NCBI RefSeq assembly: GCF_002277815.1
Contig: NZ_NKJI01000024.1
Location: 19,562 to 83,561, forward strand
Length of the DNA stretch: 64,000 bases
Source: Pseudomonas sp. ERMR1:02
Lineage (GTDB): Bacteria > Pseudomonadota > Gammaproteobacteria > Pseudomonadales > Pseudomonadaceae
Direction: 5' to 3'
Position 1 is the first letter of the stretch, and each line of letters opens with the position of its first letter. Below the pieces are notes generated by a model. That model had not been told where the DNA came from and did not search any database. It saw only the letters and a program-made list of their open reading frames with translations. Positions 44,895-54,228 of the stretch are shown one piece after another. The translations under genes and the position numbers were made by a program.

Positions 44895-45503
44895 ATGCCT
44901 CGAGTTTCCCGCAAGCAAGCCGACCTCAACCGAGAAATCATCGTCGACGCCGCTACACGGCTGTTCCGCGAACGCGGCCTGCATGGGATCAGTGTGGTCG
45001 ATGTGATGGCCGCTGCCGGCCTGACCCATGGCGGTTTCTATGGTCACTTCGAGTCCAAGGAGGCCTTGGCCAAAGAGGCCAGCGAAAGGGTATTCAAAGA
45101 GGTGGGCGCGCGCTGGCGGGAGCGTATCACCACGACCGGCGATAACGCCGCTGCGCGTCGGGCACTGATCGAACCGTACCTGTCCGCTCACAGCCGCGAC
45201 AACCCCGGTGATAGCTGCCCGGTGGTGGCTTTCGCTGGCGACATGTGCCATGAGAGCGCCGAGAGCGGCTTGCGCGAGCCGTTCATGGAAGGCCTGAACC
45301 GGCTGCTCGACTCGTTTGGCAAGCTGATGGATTCAGACGATCCCGTCGAAAATCGGCAGCAGGCACTGGTGCAGTATTCGCTGATGGTCGGCGCCCTGAC
45401 GTTGGCCCGCGCCACCCGGGGTGATGCCCTGTCGGATGAAATCCTCGATGCAGCGCAGCGCTTTCTGACAGCAGAACAGCCCGAGCCCCCCTCCCCGGCC
45501 TGA
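44895..45503 (+). CDS. TetR family transcriptional regulator
   Basis: The 202-aa protein has a TetR helix-turn-helix at about residues 13-58 (IIVDAATRLFRERGLHGISV; AAAGLTHGGFYGHFESKEAL) and a C-terminal ligand domain of the kind with a conserved CPVVAFAGDM segment. The 'THGGFYGHFESKEAL' helix is common in regulators of reductases and transporters for electrophiles. It is probably co-transcribed with the tautomerase gene upstream. Confidence 0.88.
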   Translation: MPRVSRKQADLNREIIVDAATRLFRERGLHGISVVDVMAAAGLTHGGFYGHFESKEALAKEASERVFKEVGARWRERITTTGDNAAARRALIEPYLSAHSRDNPGDSCPVVAFAGDMCHESAESGLREPFMEGLNRLLDSFGKLMDSDDPVENRQQALVQYSLMVGALTLARATRGDALSDEILDAAQRFLTAEQPEPPSPA

Positions 45504-45650
45504 ATATTTAGTGCCATCAGAAAAAGATCGCAGGCTTCGCCAGCTCCTACAATGATGGGCATGGCTCCAAGTGATGTTTGCCAAAACGTCCCGGAGCCAG
45601 CAATCTCAAGCGACGTTCGAGCCCTATTTCGCTGCCCACAGGAGCCCAGC

Positions 45651-46616
45651 ATGCCCGCAACCGTTCTGGTACTGGTTGAAACCATCAATGATTACCTGCC
45701 CATTCTCGAACATCAGGGCTTTCACCTGATTCTGGCCCCGACCCCCACCGAGCGCGCCGCAGCCATCGCCCGCCACGGCGGCCAGATCGACGCTGTCCTG
45801 ACCCGCGGCCCACTGGGCCTGTATGCCGATGAAATTGCCGCCCTGCCTAAGCTGAAGATCATCTGCGTGATCGGCGCTGGCTATGAAATGGTCGACCTGC
45901 AATCGGCCGCCAACCGGGGCATCACTGTCACCAATGGTGCTGGAGTCAATGCCTCGTCCGTCGCCGACCACGCCATGGCCCTTCTACTGTCCCTGGTGCG
46001 TGATGTGCCTCGCTGCGACGCCGCCGTACGCCGGGGCGAGTGGCCAAAAATCATGCGTCCGTCCCTCGCCGGCAAACACCTGGGCATTCTCGGCCTTGGC
46101 GCCGTCGGTATGGCGATTGCCAAACGCGCCGCGAACGGCTTCGACATGAGCGTGTGTTATCACAATCGCCAACATCGCAGCGACGTGCCCTACGACTACT
46201 GCTCGACCCCGACCGAGCTGGCGCGCGCCTCGGATTTTCTGATCGTCGCTACCCCCGGCGGCCTGGGCACCAAACACCTGATCAACCGCCAGGTACTCGA
46301 GGCCCTCGGCCCCAAGGGCTTCCTCGTTAACATTGCCCGGGCCAGCGTAGTGGCCACCGCCGACCTGATCACCGCGCTTGAGCAACGGCGCATCGCCGGT
46401 GCCGCGCTGGATGTATTCGATGCCGAGCCCCACGTTCCGGACGCACTCAAGGGCCTGACCAACGTCATCCTGACTCCGCATGTCGCCGGATTGTCGCCCG
46501 AAGCGACTCAGGGCACCGTCGAACTGGTGGGCCGCAACCTCGTGGCGTTCTTTACAGGCCAACCGGTATTAACCCCGATCGAGTTGCCGAACAGCAGCAT
46601 CAACGCCGTTGTGTAG
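45651..46616 (+). CDS. D-isomer-specific 2-hydroxyacid dehydrogenase
   Basis: The 321-aa protein has the NAD-binding motif LGILGLGAVGMAIAKRAA (about residues 145-162), the catalytic Arg in VNIARASVV, the Glu in DVFDAEPHVP and the His in TPHVAGLSPEA. It probably reduces glyoxylate, hydroxypyruvate or another 2-ketoacid with NAD(P)H. GGAG lies 9 nt before the ATG at 45651. It stands as a single gene. Confidence 0.88.
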   Translation: MPATVLVLVETINDYLPILEHQGFHLILAPTPTERAAAIARHGGQIDAVLTRGPLGLYADEIAALPKLKIICVIGAGYEMVDLQSAANRGITVTNGAGVNASSVADHAMALLLSLVRDVPRCDAAVRRGEWPKIMRPSLAGKHLGILGLGAVGMAIAKRAANGFDMSVCYHNRQHRSDVPYDYCSTPTELARASDFLIVATPGGLGTKHLINRQVLEALGPKGFLVNIARASVVATADLITALEQRRIAGAALDVFDAEPHVPDALKGLTNVILTPHVAGLSPEATQGTVELVGRNLVAFFTGQPVLTPIELPNSSINAVV

Positions 46617-46759
46617 GGCAATTCAAACAGGCGTATCAAATACAATGATTGCCCGGCAACACGCTCACCTATAAGGGTCGTTCGTGGTTGTGGGTGCCGG
46701 GAGCGCGGATTAGATTAGCCAATAGTTTCAGGCCTCCAAAATAAGCAGAAGGGATAAGC

Positions 46760-47827
46760 ATGGCGCTTACTGACCAGTCCACCCGTATCCGCTCCGGCGA
46801 AGAACTCGATGCCAGCCTGATCGATCCATACCTCAAGGCACACATTCCGGGCCTCAGTGGCAAGCCTGCGATCAGCCAGTTTCCGGGGGGCGCTTCCAAC
46901 CTCACGTATTTGCTGGAATACCCGGAACAGGAATTCGTCCTGCGTCGGCCGCCGTTTGGCCACAAGGCCAAGTCCGCCCATGACATGGGTCGTGAATTCC
47001 GTATCCTCAATCAACTGCGCGACGGCTTTGCGTATTGCCCGAAAGCCTACGTGCACTGCACTGACGAATCGGTAATCGGTGCCGAGTTCTATGTGATGGA
47101 GCGGGTCAAGGGCATCATCCTGCGCTCCGATCTGCCACCGGAACTGGGGCTCGATTCAGCGAAAACCGAAGCCCTGTGCAAGAGCTTCATCGACAAATTC
47201 GTCGAACTGCATCAGGTCGACTACAACGCCTGTGGCCTGGGTGACCTCGGCAAGCCCGAAGGTTACGTGGCGCGGCAGATCAAAGGCTGGAGCGATCGCT
47301 ACGAGAAGGCCCTGACCCCGGACGCACCGCAGTGGGAAGTGGTGAAAGCGTGGCTCAATGACAAGATGCCAGCAGATCACCCGACCTCCAGCATCGTGCA
47401 TAACGACTACCGCTTCGACAACGTGATCCTCGACCCGAACAACCCGATGCAGATCATCGGCGTGCTCGACTGGGAACTGACCACCCTCGGCGACCCGTTG
47501 ATGGACCTGGGCAACACCCTCGCCTACTGGATCGAGGCCAGTGACCCGGCGCCGGTGCAAATGATGCGCCGCCAGCCGAGCCATGCACCGGGCATGCTGA
47601 CCCGCCGCGAATTCGTCGATTACTACGCCCGGCGTTCCGGTATCGAGATCGACAATTTCGATTTCTACTACACCTACGGCCTGTTTCGCCTGGCCGGTAT
47701 CGTGCAGCAGATCTACTACCGCTTCTACCATGGCCAGACCCAGGACAAACGCTTCGCGCAGTTCATTCACATGAACAAACTGCTGGAGCAAATGAGCTTA
47801 CAGGTCATCCAGAAATCCAGCCTCTGA
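46760..47827 (+). CDS. APH-fold phosphotransferase family protein (ACAD10/11-like)
   Basis: The 355-aa protein has the aminoglycoside-phosphotransferase/kinase fold: IVHNDYRFDNVILDPNN (Brenner-type HxDxxxxN motif, about residues 213-229) and GVLDWELTTLGDPLMDLG (metal-binding Asp). This branch is found with acyl-CoA dehydrogenases and SDRs. Its human relatives ACAD10/11 phosphorylate 4-hydroxy fatty acids for breakdown, so a fatty-acid or hydroxyacid kinase role is more likely than antibiotic resistance. AGAAGGGAT precedes the ATG. Confidence 0.86.
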   Translation: MALTDQSTRIRSGEELDASLIDPYLKAHIPGLSGKPAISQFPGGASNLTYLLEYPEQEFVLRRPPFGHKAKSAHDMGREFRILNQLRDGFAYCPKAYVHCTDESVIGAEFYVMERVKGIILRSDLPPELGLDSAKTEALCKSFIDKFVELHQVDYNACGLGDLGKPEGYVARQIKGWSDRYEKALTPDAPQWEVVKAWLNDKMPADHPTSSIVHNDYRFDNVILDPNNPMQIIGVLDWELTTLGDPLMDLGNTLAYWIEASDPAPVQMMRRQPSHAPGMLTRREFVDYYARRSGIEIDNFDFYYTYGLFRLAGIVQQIYYRFYHGQTQDKRFAQFIHMNKLLEQMSLQVIQKSSL

Positions 47828-47841
47828 TCCTGGAGATCCAC

Positions 47842-47867
47842 TGTAGGAGCGAGCCTGCTCGCGATGG
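47842..47867. repeat. Single REP-like element
   Basis: TGTAGGAGCGAGCCTGCTCGCGATG occurs as one arm only; no inverted partner was found before the SDR gene. Confidence 0.7.
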
Positions 47868-47975
47868 TCGTAAACGATAGCGCGCGCTCACTGGCCAAAC
47901 GCAGCAAGCCCGACCCACCGAACAGCACTAGCCGGCCTTTCACTCAATAACAAGACTTCATTACAAGAGAATCCC

Positions 47976-48743
47976 ATGTCCAAGACTCAGTTGTTCGACC
48001 TCGACGGCAAGATCGCTTTCGTTTCCGGCGCCAGCCGCGGCATCGGTGAAGCCATCGCCAAACTGCTGGCGCAGCAAGGCGCCCATGTGATCGTTTCGAG
48101 CCGCAAACTCGACGGCTGCCAGCACGTGGCCGACGCGATCGTCGCCGCCGGCGGCAAAGCCACTGCCGTCGCTTGCCATATTGGTGAAATGGAACAGATC
48201 AGCCAGGTTTTCGCCGGCATCAAGGAACAGTTCGGGCGCCTGGACATCCTGGTCAACAACGCGGCGACCAACCCACAGTTCTGCAACGTGCTGGACACCG
48301 ACCTCAGCGCGTTCCAGAAGACCGTCGACGTCAATATCCGGGGCTATTTCTTCATGTCCGTGGAAGCCGGCAAGCTGATGCGCGAGAACGGTGGCGGCAG
48401 CATCATCAACGTCGCTTCGATCAACGGCGTCTCGCCGGGCGTGTTCCAGGGCATCTATTCGGTAACCAAGGCCGCCGTGATCAACATGACCAAAGTGTTC
48501 GCCAAGGAATGCGCACAGTTCGGCATCCGCTGCAACGCCCTGTTGCCGGGCTTGACCGACACCAAGTTCGCTTCGGCACTGGTAAAGAACGAGGCAATCC
48601 TCAACACCGCATTGGCGCAGATCCCGCTCAAGCGTGTGGCGGACCCAAGCGAAATGGCCGGTGCTGTGCTGTATCTGGCCAGCGATGCATCAAGCTACAC
48701 CACGGGCGTTTCGCTGAACGTGGATGGCGGTTTCCTGTCCTGA
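47976..48743 (+). CDS. Short-chain dehydrogenase/reductase
   Basis: The 255-aa protein has the cofactor motif SGASRGIG (about residues 17-24), NNAA, the catalytic Ser in NVASINGV and YSVTK (Tyr-x3-Lys), and it ends with the usual GVSLNVDGGFLS. It follows the APH-fold gene by 148 nt. The same pair (APH kinase and SDR) is seen near fatty-acid degradation genes in pseudomonads, so the substrate may be a hydroxyacyl compound (inference). Confidence 0.9.
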   Translation: MSKTQLFDLDGKIAFVSGASRGIGEAIAKLLAQQGAHVIVSSRKLDGCQHVADAIVAAGGKATAVACHIGEMEQISQVFAGIKEQFGRLDILVNNAATNPQFCNVLDTDLSAFQKTVDVNIRGYFFMSVEAGKLMRENGGGSIINVASINGVSPGVFQGIYSVTKAAVINMTKVFAKECAQFGIRCNALLPGLTDTKFASALVKNEAILNTALAQIPLKRVADPSEMAGAVLYLASDASSYTTGVSLNVDGGFLS

Positions 48744-48774
48744 TCCATGCTCACCGATTGTGCCCATGACGTGC

Positions 48775-48874
48775 CTGTAGGAGCTAGCTTGCTCGCGATG
48801 GACTGAAAAACTGCGCGTTATTCCAGTAAGCGCGCGTTTTCGTTCACGACCATCGCGAGCAAGCTCGCTCCTAC
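48775..48874. repeat. REP-like inverted doublet
   Basis: TGTAGGAGCTAGCTTGCTCGCGATGG and CATCGCGAGCAAGCTCGCTCCTAC are about 50 nt apart. The doublet touches the last codon of the lipoprotein gene at 48871. Confidence 0.87.
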
Positions 48875-49086
48875 TGGGTGATGCACCTTGTCGTGGTGGT
48901 TTCTCGCGTCACCTGCCCTTCGGCCCGCATATCGCCCATCACTTGGGTGTTATCCGAGGTTTGACAGGTACGCTCAGGGGGTGGAGGCGGTGCGGCCGGA
49001 GGCGGAGGCGGCGGACTGGCACAGCCACCGAGAATCACCGCACAGAGAGCAAGCGGTGTGAAAACGCGTTTCCCAAGACTTTTCAT
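48871..49086 (-). CDS. Small proline-rich lipoprotein
   Basis: The 71-aa product has a lipoprotein signal with the lipobox LGGC at about residues 17-20 (ALCAVILGGCAS), then two runs of Pro (P6 and P5) and a polar tail with two Cys residues (ERTCQTSD; TTTTRCITQ). It should be lipid-anchored in the envelope, with the Pro-rich arm perhaps reaching across the periplasm. I do not know a function. The start at 49086 was chosen for the signal; a GTG/ATG further upstream is less likely. Confidence 0.75.
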   Translation of the reverse strand: MKSLGKRVFTPLALCAVILGGCASPPPPPPAAPPPPPERTCQTSDNTQVMGDMRAEGQVTRETTTTRCITQ

Positions 49087-49214
49087 AGGATGACCCGCAT
49101 TAACGATTGACAAGCTTGTGACAACAAAACACTGCCAAAAAGTTCACGGGCGAATATCAGACAGGCTGCTTTTATGGGTCTTCAGGTCCGGTCGGTAGTC
49201 AAAACCGACAAAAA

Positions 49215-49466
49215 CTACAACACGGAATCTGAGCGATGCAGGGTGTTGCTCTCCAGTTCGTAACGCAGCTCTTCAATGAGTACCGCGACCGATTCAGGGG
49301 ATTGTAACGTTGCCACGTTTAAACCGCTGACTACCAGATCAACTTGCCCGGACGCTGGATGGTAAAGCTTGATGGTCAAGGAATGATCTCCTGTGACATT
49401 GCACTCACAGGCCAGCGGCGAAAAAGTACGCTCAAGCTGCGTCCGCAATTGCGCCAGATAAATCAT
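49215..49466 (-). CDS. DUF1652 domain-containing protein
   Basis: The 83-aa protein matches the Pseudomonas DUF1652 layout: a short N-terminal helix (LAQLRTQLERTFSPLACECN), a strand hairpin (SLTIKLYHPASGQVDLVVSG) and a C-terminal helix (SVAVLIEELRYELESN). It is small, cytoplasmic and of unknown function. The rest of the 49087-49636 stretch outside this gene shows nothing recognisable apart from probable promoters. Confidence 0.8.
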   Translation of the reverse strand: MIYLAQLRTQLERTFSPLACECNVTGDHSLTIKLYHPASGQVDLVVSGLNVATLQSPESVAVLIEELRYELESNTLHRSDSVL

Positions 49467-49636
49467 TGCGACAGACCCTTACAGCAAGGTACTGCGGTGG
49501 TGATGCGTTGGAGGTGCATGGCTTTTCCTTCATCGACTTCAAAGGGCGGGCGAACAATTCGCACAGTCGCAGCCTAAGCCTTGCCACCTGACTCCAAAAC
49601 ATGAATTTGCACCACTATAATTAGTGCATTTGCACC

Positions 49637-51133
49637 CTAGCGCTGATGCCTGGATTGCCTTGCACTGGAGAACAAACCGCGCTCGCGCGCCCAGACAATC
49701 GCCTCGCTACGGCTGTGCACATCGAGCTTGGAATATACCGTCGCCACGTGATTTCGCACCGTGTTCGGCGCCAGTTTCAGGCGTGCGGCGATTTCCTTGT
49801 CGGCCAGACCTTCGCAAATCAAACCCAGTACATCACGCTCCCGCGCCGTCAAATCGGTAAAGGACACGCTGGGTAACCGGAGTGAGTTGACGCTTTTCAC
49901 ATTGGCGAGTTTTTCGATCAGCGTACGGCTGAACCACGAGGCGTCTTTCATCACCTCTTCAATGGCCGCCACCAACTCAATCTCGGTGCGTTTGCGCTCG
50001 GTGATGTCCATCAACACCAACAGGTAGCAGGGATTATCCTGAATATTCACGGTGTCCGCCGACACGGCGCAATCAATCAGTCCCGCATCTTTCTTGCGCA
50101 CCCGAACATCAATGCGATCCAGGCTTGCAGATTTCTCCAGTGCTGCGAAAAGTCGCGTCCGTGCGCCTTTGTCATCAATGAAGCCGATCTGCGCGATGCT
50201 TTCGCCCAGGACTTCTTCGCTGGGATAGCCCAGGGTATCGAGGAACGCTTCATTGACGTCCAGCACCACCAGATCACCCGCGCCGCATATCAGAATCGGC
50301 ACCGGCGACAGACGAAACGCCTTGGCAAAGCGCTCTTCGCTCTGGCGCAGGGCGGTTTCGGCCTTGTGCCGGGGCTCCATGTCGACGAAGGAAAACAACA
50401 TGCAGGGCTCGTCGTTGAGTTCCAGGGGTTGGCCGGCGACGATCACTTGCTTGCTGCCGCCGTCGGGCAATTCCAGTTCGGCCTGCATTTGCGGGATGGT
50501 TGCCCCCTCGCGCAGGCGCTGTTTTGCCAGGTCTTTGTTTTCGGCGCCTTCGAGTACGTCCAACTCATAGGTCGAACAACCAATCACCTGTTCACGCACG
50601 TACCCGGTCATTTCCAGAAAACCGGAGTTGACTTTGATGTAGCGCAAATCACTGAGTCGGCAAATCACCGCGGGGGCCGGGTTGGCGTTGAAGGTCTTTT
50701 CGAAGCGTTGCTCGGCGCTGGCCCAGTCGGTGACATCGTCCATGATCAGCACCAATGATTCCGGTTCACCTTGGCTGTCGGTCACCACCAGGCTGCGTAC
50801 CCGATGGACCCAGCTATGCTCTTCGTCATGGGCCGGGGTCAGCTCGACCAGTACATCGCTGAAGGTCTCGCCGCGAGCGACACGATTGATCGGGTAGTTG
50901 GCAAACGGGACCGGGTGATTGTTGCGATAACGCAAGACAAAGCGCCGCGCGTACTCCTTCGCATCAGCTCCCAGTTCCTGGACTTGCTCGACGCCGTGCA
51001 TGGCCAGCGCGGCGTCATTGGCCCAGACAATCGTCCGGTCCAGCTCCAGCAGAATCACCCCATCGGACAGGCCGGTGATGATCTGCTGCAACTGACGGCG
51101 AGTGGTTTCGGTGGTCAGGACGTCCTGGCTCAT
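49637..51133 (-). CDS. Triple-PAS LuxR-type transcriptional regulator
   Basis: The 498-aa protein has three PAS domains at about residues 10-125, 140-260 and 270-390 (for example VILLELDRTIVWANDAALAM; LSPVPILICGAGDLVVLDVN), a helical linker and a C-terminal LuxR helix-turn-helix (LTARERDVLGLICEGLADKE; APNTVRNHVATVYSKL). There is no kinase or receiver domain, so signal sensing and DNA binding are in the same chain. GGAG stands 6 nt before the ATG. It neighbours the pyrimidine catabolic genes, but a link to them is only positional. Confidence 0.87.
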   Translation of the reverse strand: MSQDVLTTETTRRQLQQIITGLSDGVILLELDRTIVWANDAALAMHGVEQVQELGADAKEYARRFVLRYRNNHPVPFANYPINRVARGETFSDVLVELTPAHDEEHSWVHRVRSLVVTDSQGEPESLVLIMDDVTDWASAEQRFEKTFNANPAPAVICRLSDLRYIKVNSGFLEMTGYVREQVIGCSTYELDVLEGAENKDLAKQRLREGATIPQMQAELELPDGGSKQVIVAGQPLELNDEPCMLFSFVDMEPRHKAETALRQSEERFAKAFRLSPVPILICGAGDLVVLDVNEAFLDTLGYPSEEVLGESIAQIGFIDDKGARTRLFAALEKSASLDRIDVRVRKKDAGLIDCAVSADTVNIQDNPCYLLVLMDITERKRTEIELVAAIEEVMKDASWFSRTLIEKLANVKSVNSLRLPSVSFTDLTARERDVLGLICEGLADKEIAARLKLAPNTVRNHVATVYSKLDVHSRSEAIVWARERGLFSSARQSRHQR

Positions 51134-51208
51134 TGGATCTCCACGGGGTGACGGCATTTTGAAGATGTCGACCGCGGGCGTATGAGATCGTGCGACAAAC
51201 ACGCCCCC

Positions 51209-51308
51209 TGTAGGAGCGAGCCTGCTCGCGATGGTCGTCAACGATGACGCTGGATGCCTGAGACCCCGCGTCGGTCTCAGGTTCATCGCGAGCAGGCTCG
51301 CTCCTACA
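51209..51308. repeat. REP-like inverted doublet
   Basis: TGTAGGAGCGAGCCTGCTCGCGATGG and CATCGCGAGCAGGCTCGCTCCTACA, with about 45 nt between, separate the regulator from the amidase gene. Confidence 0.88.
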
Positions 51309-51324
51309 GTGGGGGGGGCAATCT

Positions 51325-52608
51325 TTATGCAGCCAATTCCCCCCCGGCAATCGCCGCCGAAGCCGCCAGCATCGCCCGCAACAACACCGCACACCCCGCA
51401 GCCAGATCATCCGGCGCGGCGTTTTCGATCTCGTTGTGGCTGATGCCGCCTTCGCATGGCACGAAGATCATCCCGGCGGGACCGAGTTCAGCGAGGAAGA
51501 TTGCGTCGTGCCCCGCGCCGCTGACGATGTCCATGTGCGACAGGCTCAGGCTTTGGGCGGCACCGCGTACCGCTTCGACGCAGCCCTTGTCGAAGTACAG
51601 CGGCGGGAAGTCGGCGGTGGGTGTCAGCTCGTAGGTCAGGCCGTGCTCCTCACAGGTGGTTTCGATGACTTCGCGGACTTCGGCGATCATCGAGTCCAGC
51701 CGTGCCGGCTCAAGATGCCGGAAGTCCAGGGTCATGCGCACCTCGCCGGGGATGACGTTACGTGAACCCGGATAGGCTTGCAGGCAACCGACGGTGCCGC
51801 AGGCGTGGGGTTGATGGCCGAGAGCTGCGCGATTGACCGCGCCGACGATAACCGCAGCGCCGACCAGCGCATCCTTGCGCAGATGCATCGGGGTCGGACC
51901 GGCATGGGCTTCGACGCCGCGCAGTTTCAGGTCGAACCATTTCTGCCCGAGGGCGCCCATTACGACACCGATGGTTTTGCGTTCGTCTTCGAGTATCGGG
52001 CCCTGTTCGATGTGCGCTTCGAAGTAAGCACCGACGGCGTGACCGCTGACTTTTCGTGGGCCAGCGTAGCCGATGGCATTCAGCGCCTCACCGACCGTCA
52101 CGCCTTGCGCATCGACCTTGGCAAGGGTTTCTTCAAGGGTGAATTTCTCGGCGAACACGCCAGAACCCATCATGCACGGGGCAAAGCGCGAGCCTTCTTC
52201 GTTGGTCCACACCACCACTTCCAGCGGCGCTTCGGTTTCCACGCCCAGGTCATTGAGGGTGCGCAGCACTTCGACGCCCGCCAGCACGCCGAAGCAACCG
52301 TCAAACTTGCCGCCGGTGGGTTGGGTGTCGATGTGGCTGCCGGTCATCACCGGTGGCAGGTTCGGATTGCGTCCGGGACGGCGGGCGAAGATGTTGCCCA
52401 CAGCGTCGATGCTGACGGTGCAGCCTGCTTCCTCGCACCACTTCACAAACGTATCGCGGGCCTGGCGATCAAGGTCGGTCAGGGCCAGGCGACAGACGCC
52501 GCCCTTGACCGTGGCGCCGAGTTTGGCCAGTTCCATGAGCGACTGCCACAGGCGATCGCGATTGATGTGCTGATGGTTGGACTGCAGAACGTCTACGGCA
52601 GCGTTCAT
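51325..52608 (-). CDS. hyuC: N-carbamoyl-beta-alanine amidase type Zn-dependent hydrolase
   Basis: The 427-aa M20-type hydrolase has the metal ligands in TGSHIDTQPTGGKFDG (about residues 83-98), NEEGSRFAP and AHIEQGP, and the dimerisation domain with GVEAHAGPTPMHLRKDA. It is the ureidopropionase/allantoate amidohydrolase type. Beside dihydropyrimidinase and dihydropyrimidine dehydrogenase it most likely hydrolyses N-carbamoyl-beta-alanine to beta-alanine, carbon dioxide and ammonia, the last step of reductive pyrimidine breakdown. The start at 52608 has GGAGATCATC before it. Confidence 0.88.
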   Translation of the reverse strand: MNAAVDVLQSNHQHINRDRLWQSLMELAKLGATVKGGVCRLALTDLDRQARDTFVKWCEEAGCTVSIDAVGNIFARRPGRNPNLPPVMTGSHIDTQPTGGKFDGCFGVLAGVEVLRTLNDLGVETEAPLEVVVWTNEEGSRFAPCMMGSGVFAEKFTLEETLAKVDAQGVTVGEALNAIGYAGPRKVSGHAVGAYFEAHIEQGPILEDERKTIGVVMGALGQKWFDLKLRGVEAHAGPTPMHLRKDALVGAAVIVGAVNRAALGHQPHACGTVGCLQAYPGSRNVIPGEVRMTLDFRHLEPARLDSMIAEVREVIETTCEEHGLTYELTPTADFPPLYFDKGCVEAVRGAAQSLSLSHMDIVSGAGHDAIFLAELGPAGMIFVPCEGGISHNEIENAAPDDLAAGCAVLLRAMLAASAAIAGGELAA

Positions 52609-52639
52609 GATGATCTCCTCAGGCTGTGTTGTTCTGATA

Positions 52640-52743
52640 GTTCCCACGCTCTGCGTGGGAATTCATCCATGGACGCTCTGCGTCCTGGCTTGGGACGCTC
52701 TGCGTCCCGGGCTGCATTCCCACGCAGAGCGTGGGAACGATCA
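52640..52743. repeat. GTTCCCACGCTCTGCGTGGGAA-type repeat cluster
   Basis: The outer arms, AGTTCCCACGCTCTGCGTGGG and CCCACGCAGAGCGTGGGAACG, enclose GGACGCTCTGCGTCC-type palindromes. This is a different repeat family from the GTAGGAGC REPs. It lies between the amidase gene and the permease gene; a related copy is at 56231-56336. Confidence 0.85.
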
Positions 52744-54228
52744 TTACAGGGGTGACTTGGCAACCACGGGGTTAGGCCGCATCGCGCACAACCCGTAATA
52801 AATCAACCCACCAAGGGCCGAGCCGGTAAACCAGCCATAGCTGTAGAACCAGCTGAACGCATCGCTACCCAGCGACATCAATGTCAGCACCACCGGCACA
52901 CCGAATGCGAGAAATCCGTTCCAGTTCCACGCCGGATACACGTCATCGCGATAGAGCCCGGCAAGGTCCAGTTGCTGTTTCTTGATCAGGAAATAATCCA
53001 CCACCATGATCCCGGCAATCGGCCCCAGCAGGCTGGAATAGCCCAGCAACCAGTTGGAATAGACGGTTTCCAGGCTCACATCCGAGACGATCAGGCCAAG
53101 CTTCTTCAGCAGTTCATGCCCCATCAACAACAGGCCGACAAACCCGGTGAGCATCACCGCTTTGGTGCGGTTGATCACCTTGGGTGCGATGTTCTGGAAG
53201 TCGTTGGTCGGCGACACAATGTTGGCCGCGGTGTTGGTGGACAGCGTGGCGATGATGATCAGCGCCATGGCCAGCGCGACCCAGACCGGGCTCTGGATAT
53301 GGCCGATCAGCGTCACCGGATCGGAAACCGTCACGCCCACCAGCTTCACCGAGGCGGCGGTCATGACCACGCCCAGCGAGGCGAACAGGAACATGGTCAG
53401 CGGCAGGCCGATGATCTGCCCGACGATCTGATCCTTCTGGCTTTTCGCGTAGCGGCTGAAGTCCGGGATGTTCAGCGACAGCGTGGCCCAGAACCCGACC
53501 ATCGCGGTCAGCCCGGCGGCAAAGTAACTGACCACGCTGACCCCTTCAGGACGCTTGGCCGGAATCGCCAGCAATTCAGTCATCGACACGTTCGGCATCG
53601 CCCAAACCAACAGCCCCACGCCCACGGCCACCAGCAACGGCGCGGACAGGGTCTCCAGCCATTTGATCGACTCGGCACCGCGAATCACCACCCACAGGTT
53701 CAGTACCCAGAACATCATGAAACCCAGGACTTCACCGGTACCACCCAGGGACTTCCAGCCATCGAAAATCGAACCCAGAAACAGGTGAATGGCCAGGCCG
53801 CCGAACATCGTCTGGATGCCGAACCAGCCGCACGCCACCAGCGCGCGGATCAGGCAGGGGATGTTGGAACCGAGGATGCCGAACGACGAGCGCAGCAACA
53901 CCGGGAACGGAATGCCGTACTTGGTGCCGGGAAAGGCGTTCAGGGTCAGGGGAATCAACACGATGATGTTGGCAAACAGGATCGCCAGCAGCGCTTCGCC
54001 AACGCTCAGGCCGAAATAGGCCGTCAGTACGCCGCCAAGGGTATAGGTCGGCACGCAGATCGACATACCGACCCACAAAGCGGTGATGTGCCATTGGTTC
54101 CAGGTTCGTTCGCGCACCTTGGTCGGTGCCATGTCGTGGTTGTAACGGGGACTGTCGAGGACGTCTCTGCCGGCTTCCAGCTCAAACAAGCCGTCGCGCT
54201 CCGTCACTTGCGATCTGATCTGTTGCAT
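52744..54228 (-). CDS. NCS1 family pyrimidine/hydantoin-type permease
   Basis: The 494-aa protein has about 12 membrane segments. NCS1 motifs include NQWHITALWVGMSICVPTYT near the N-terminus and WATLSLNIPDFSRYAKSQKD in the middle. It should import a nucleobase, dihydropyrimidine or hydantoin with protons or sodium. The start at 54228 (MQQIRSQ) has GGAGCGGCC directly before it; the ATG 12 codons upstream has no ribosome site. Its place in the pyrimidine locus points to uracil, thymine or a related compound. Confidence 0.87.
   Translation of the reverse strand: MQQIRSQVTERDGLFELEAGRDVLDSPRYNHDMAPTKVRERTWNQWHITALWVGMSICVPTYTLGGVLTAYFGLSVGEALLAILFANIIVLIPLTLNAFPGTKYGIPFPVLLRSSFGILGSNIPCLIRALVACGWFGIQTMFGGLAIHLFLGSIFDGWKSLGGTGEVLGFMMFWVLNLWVVIRGAESIKWLETLSAPLLVAVGVGLLVWAMPNVSMTELLAIPAKRPEGVSVVSYFAAGLTAMVGFWATLSLNIPDFSRYAKSQKDQIVGQIIGLPLTMFLFASLGVVMTAASVKLVGVTVSDPVTLIGHIQSPVWVALAMALIIIATLSTNTAANIVSPTNDFQNIAPKVINRTKAVMLTGFVGLLLMGHELLKKLGLIVSDVSLETVYSNWLLGYSSLLGPIAGIMVVDYFLIKKQQLDLAGLYRDDVYPAWNWNGFLAFGVPVVLTLMSLGSDAFSWFYSYGWFTGSALGGLIYYGLCAMRPNPVVAKSPL

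Noticed and set aside
46760..47827. Aminoglycoside phosphotransferase as an antibiotic-resistance gene.
   Set aside because: The branch is that of acyl-CoA-dehydrogenase-linked kinases and the neighbour is an SDR; resistance is not supported.
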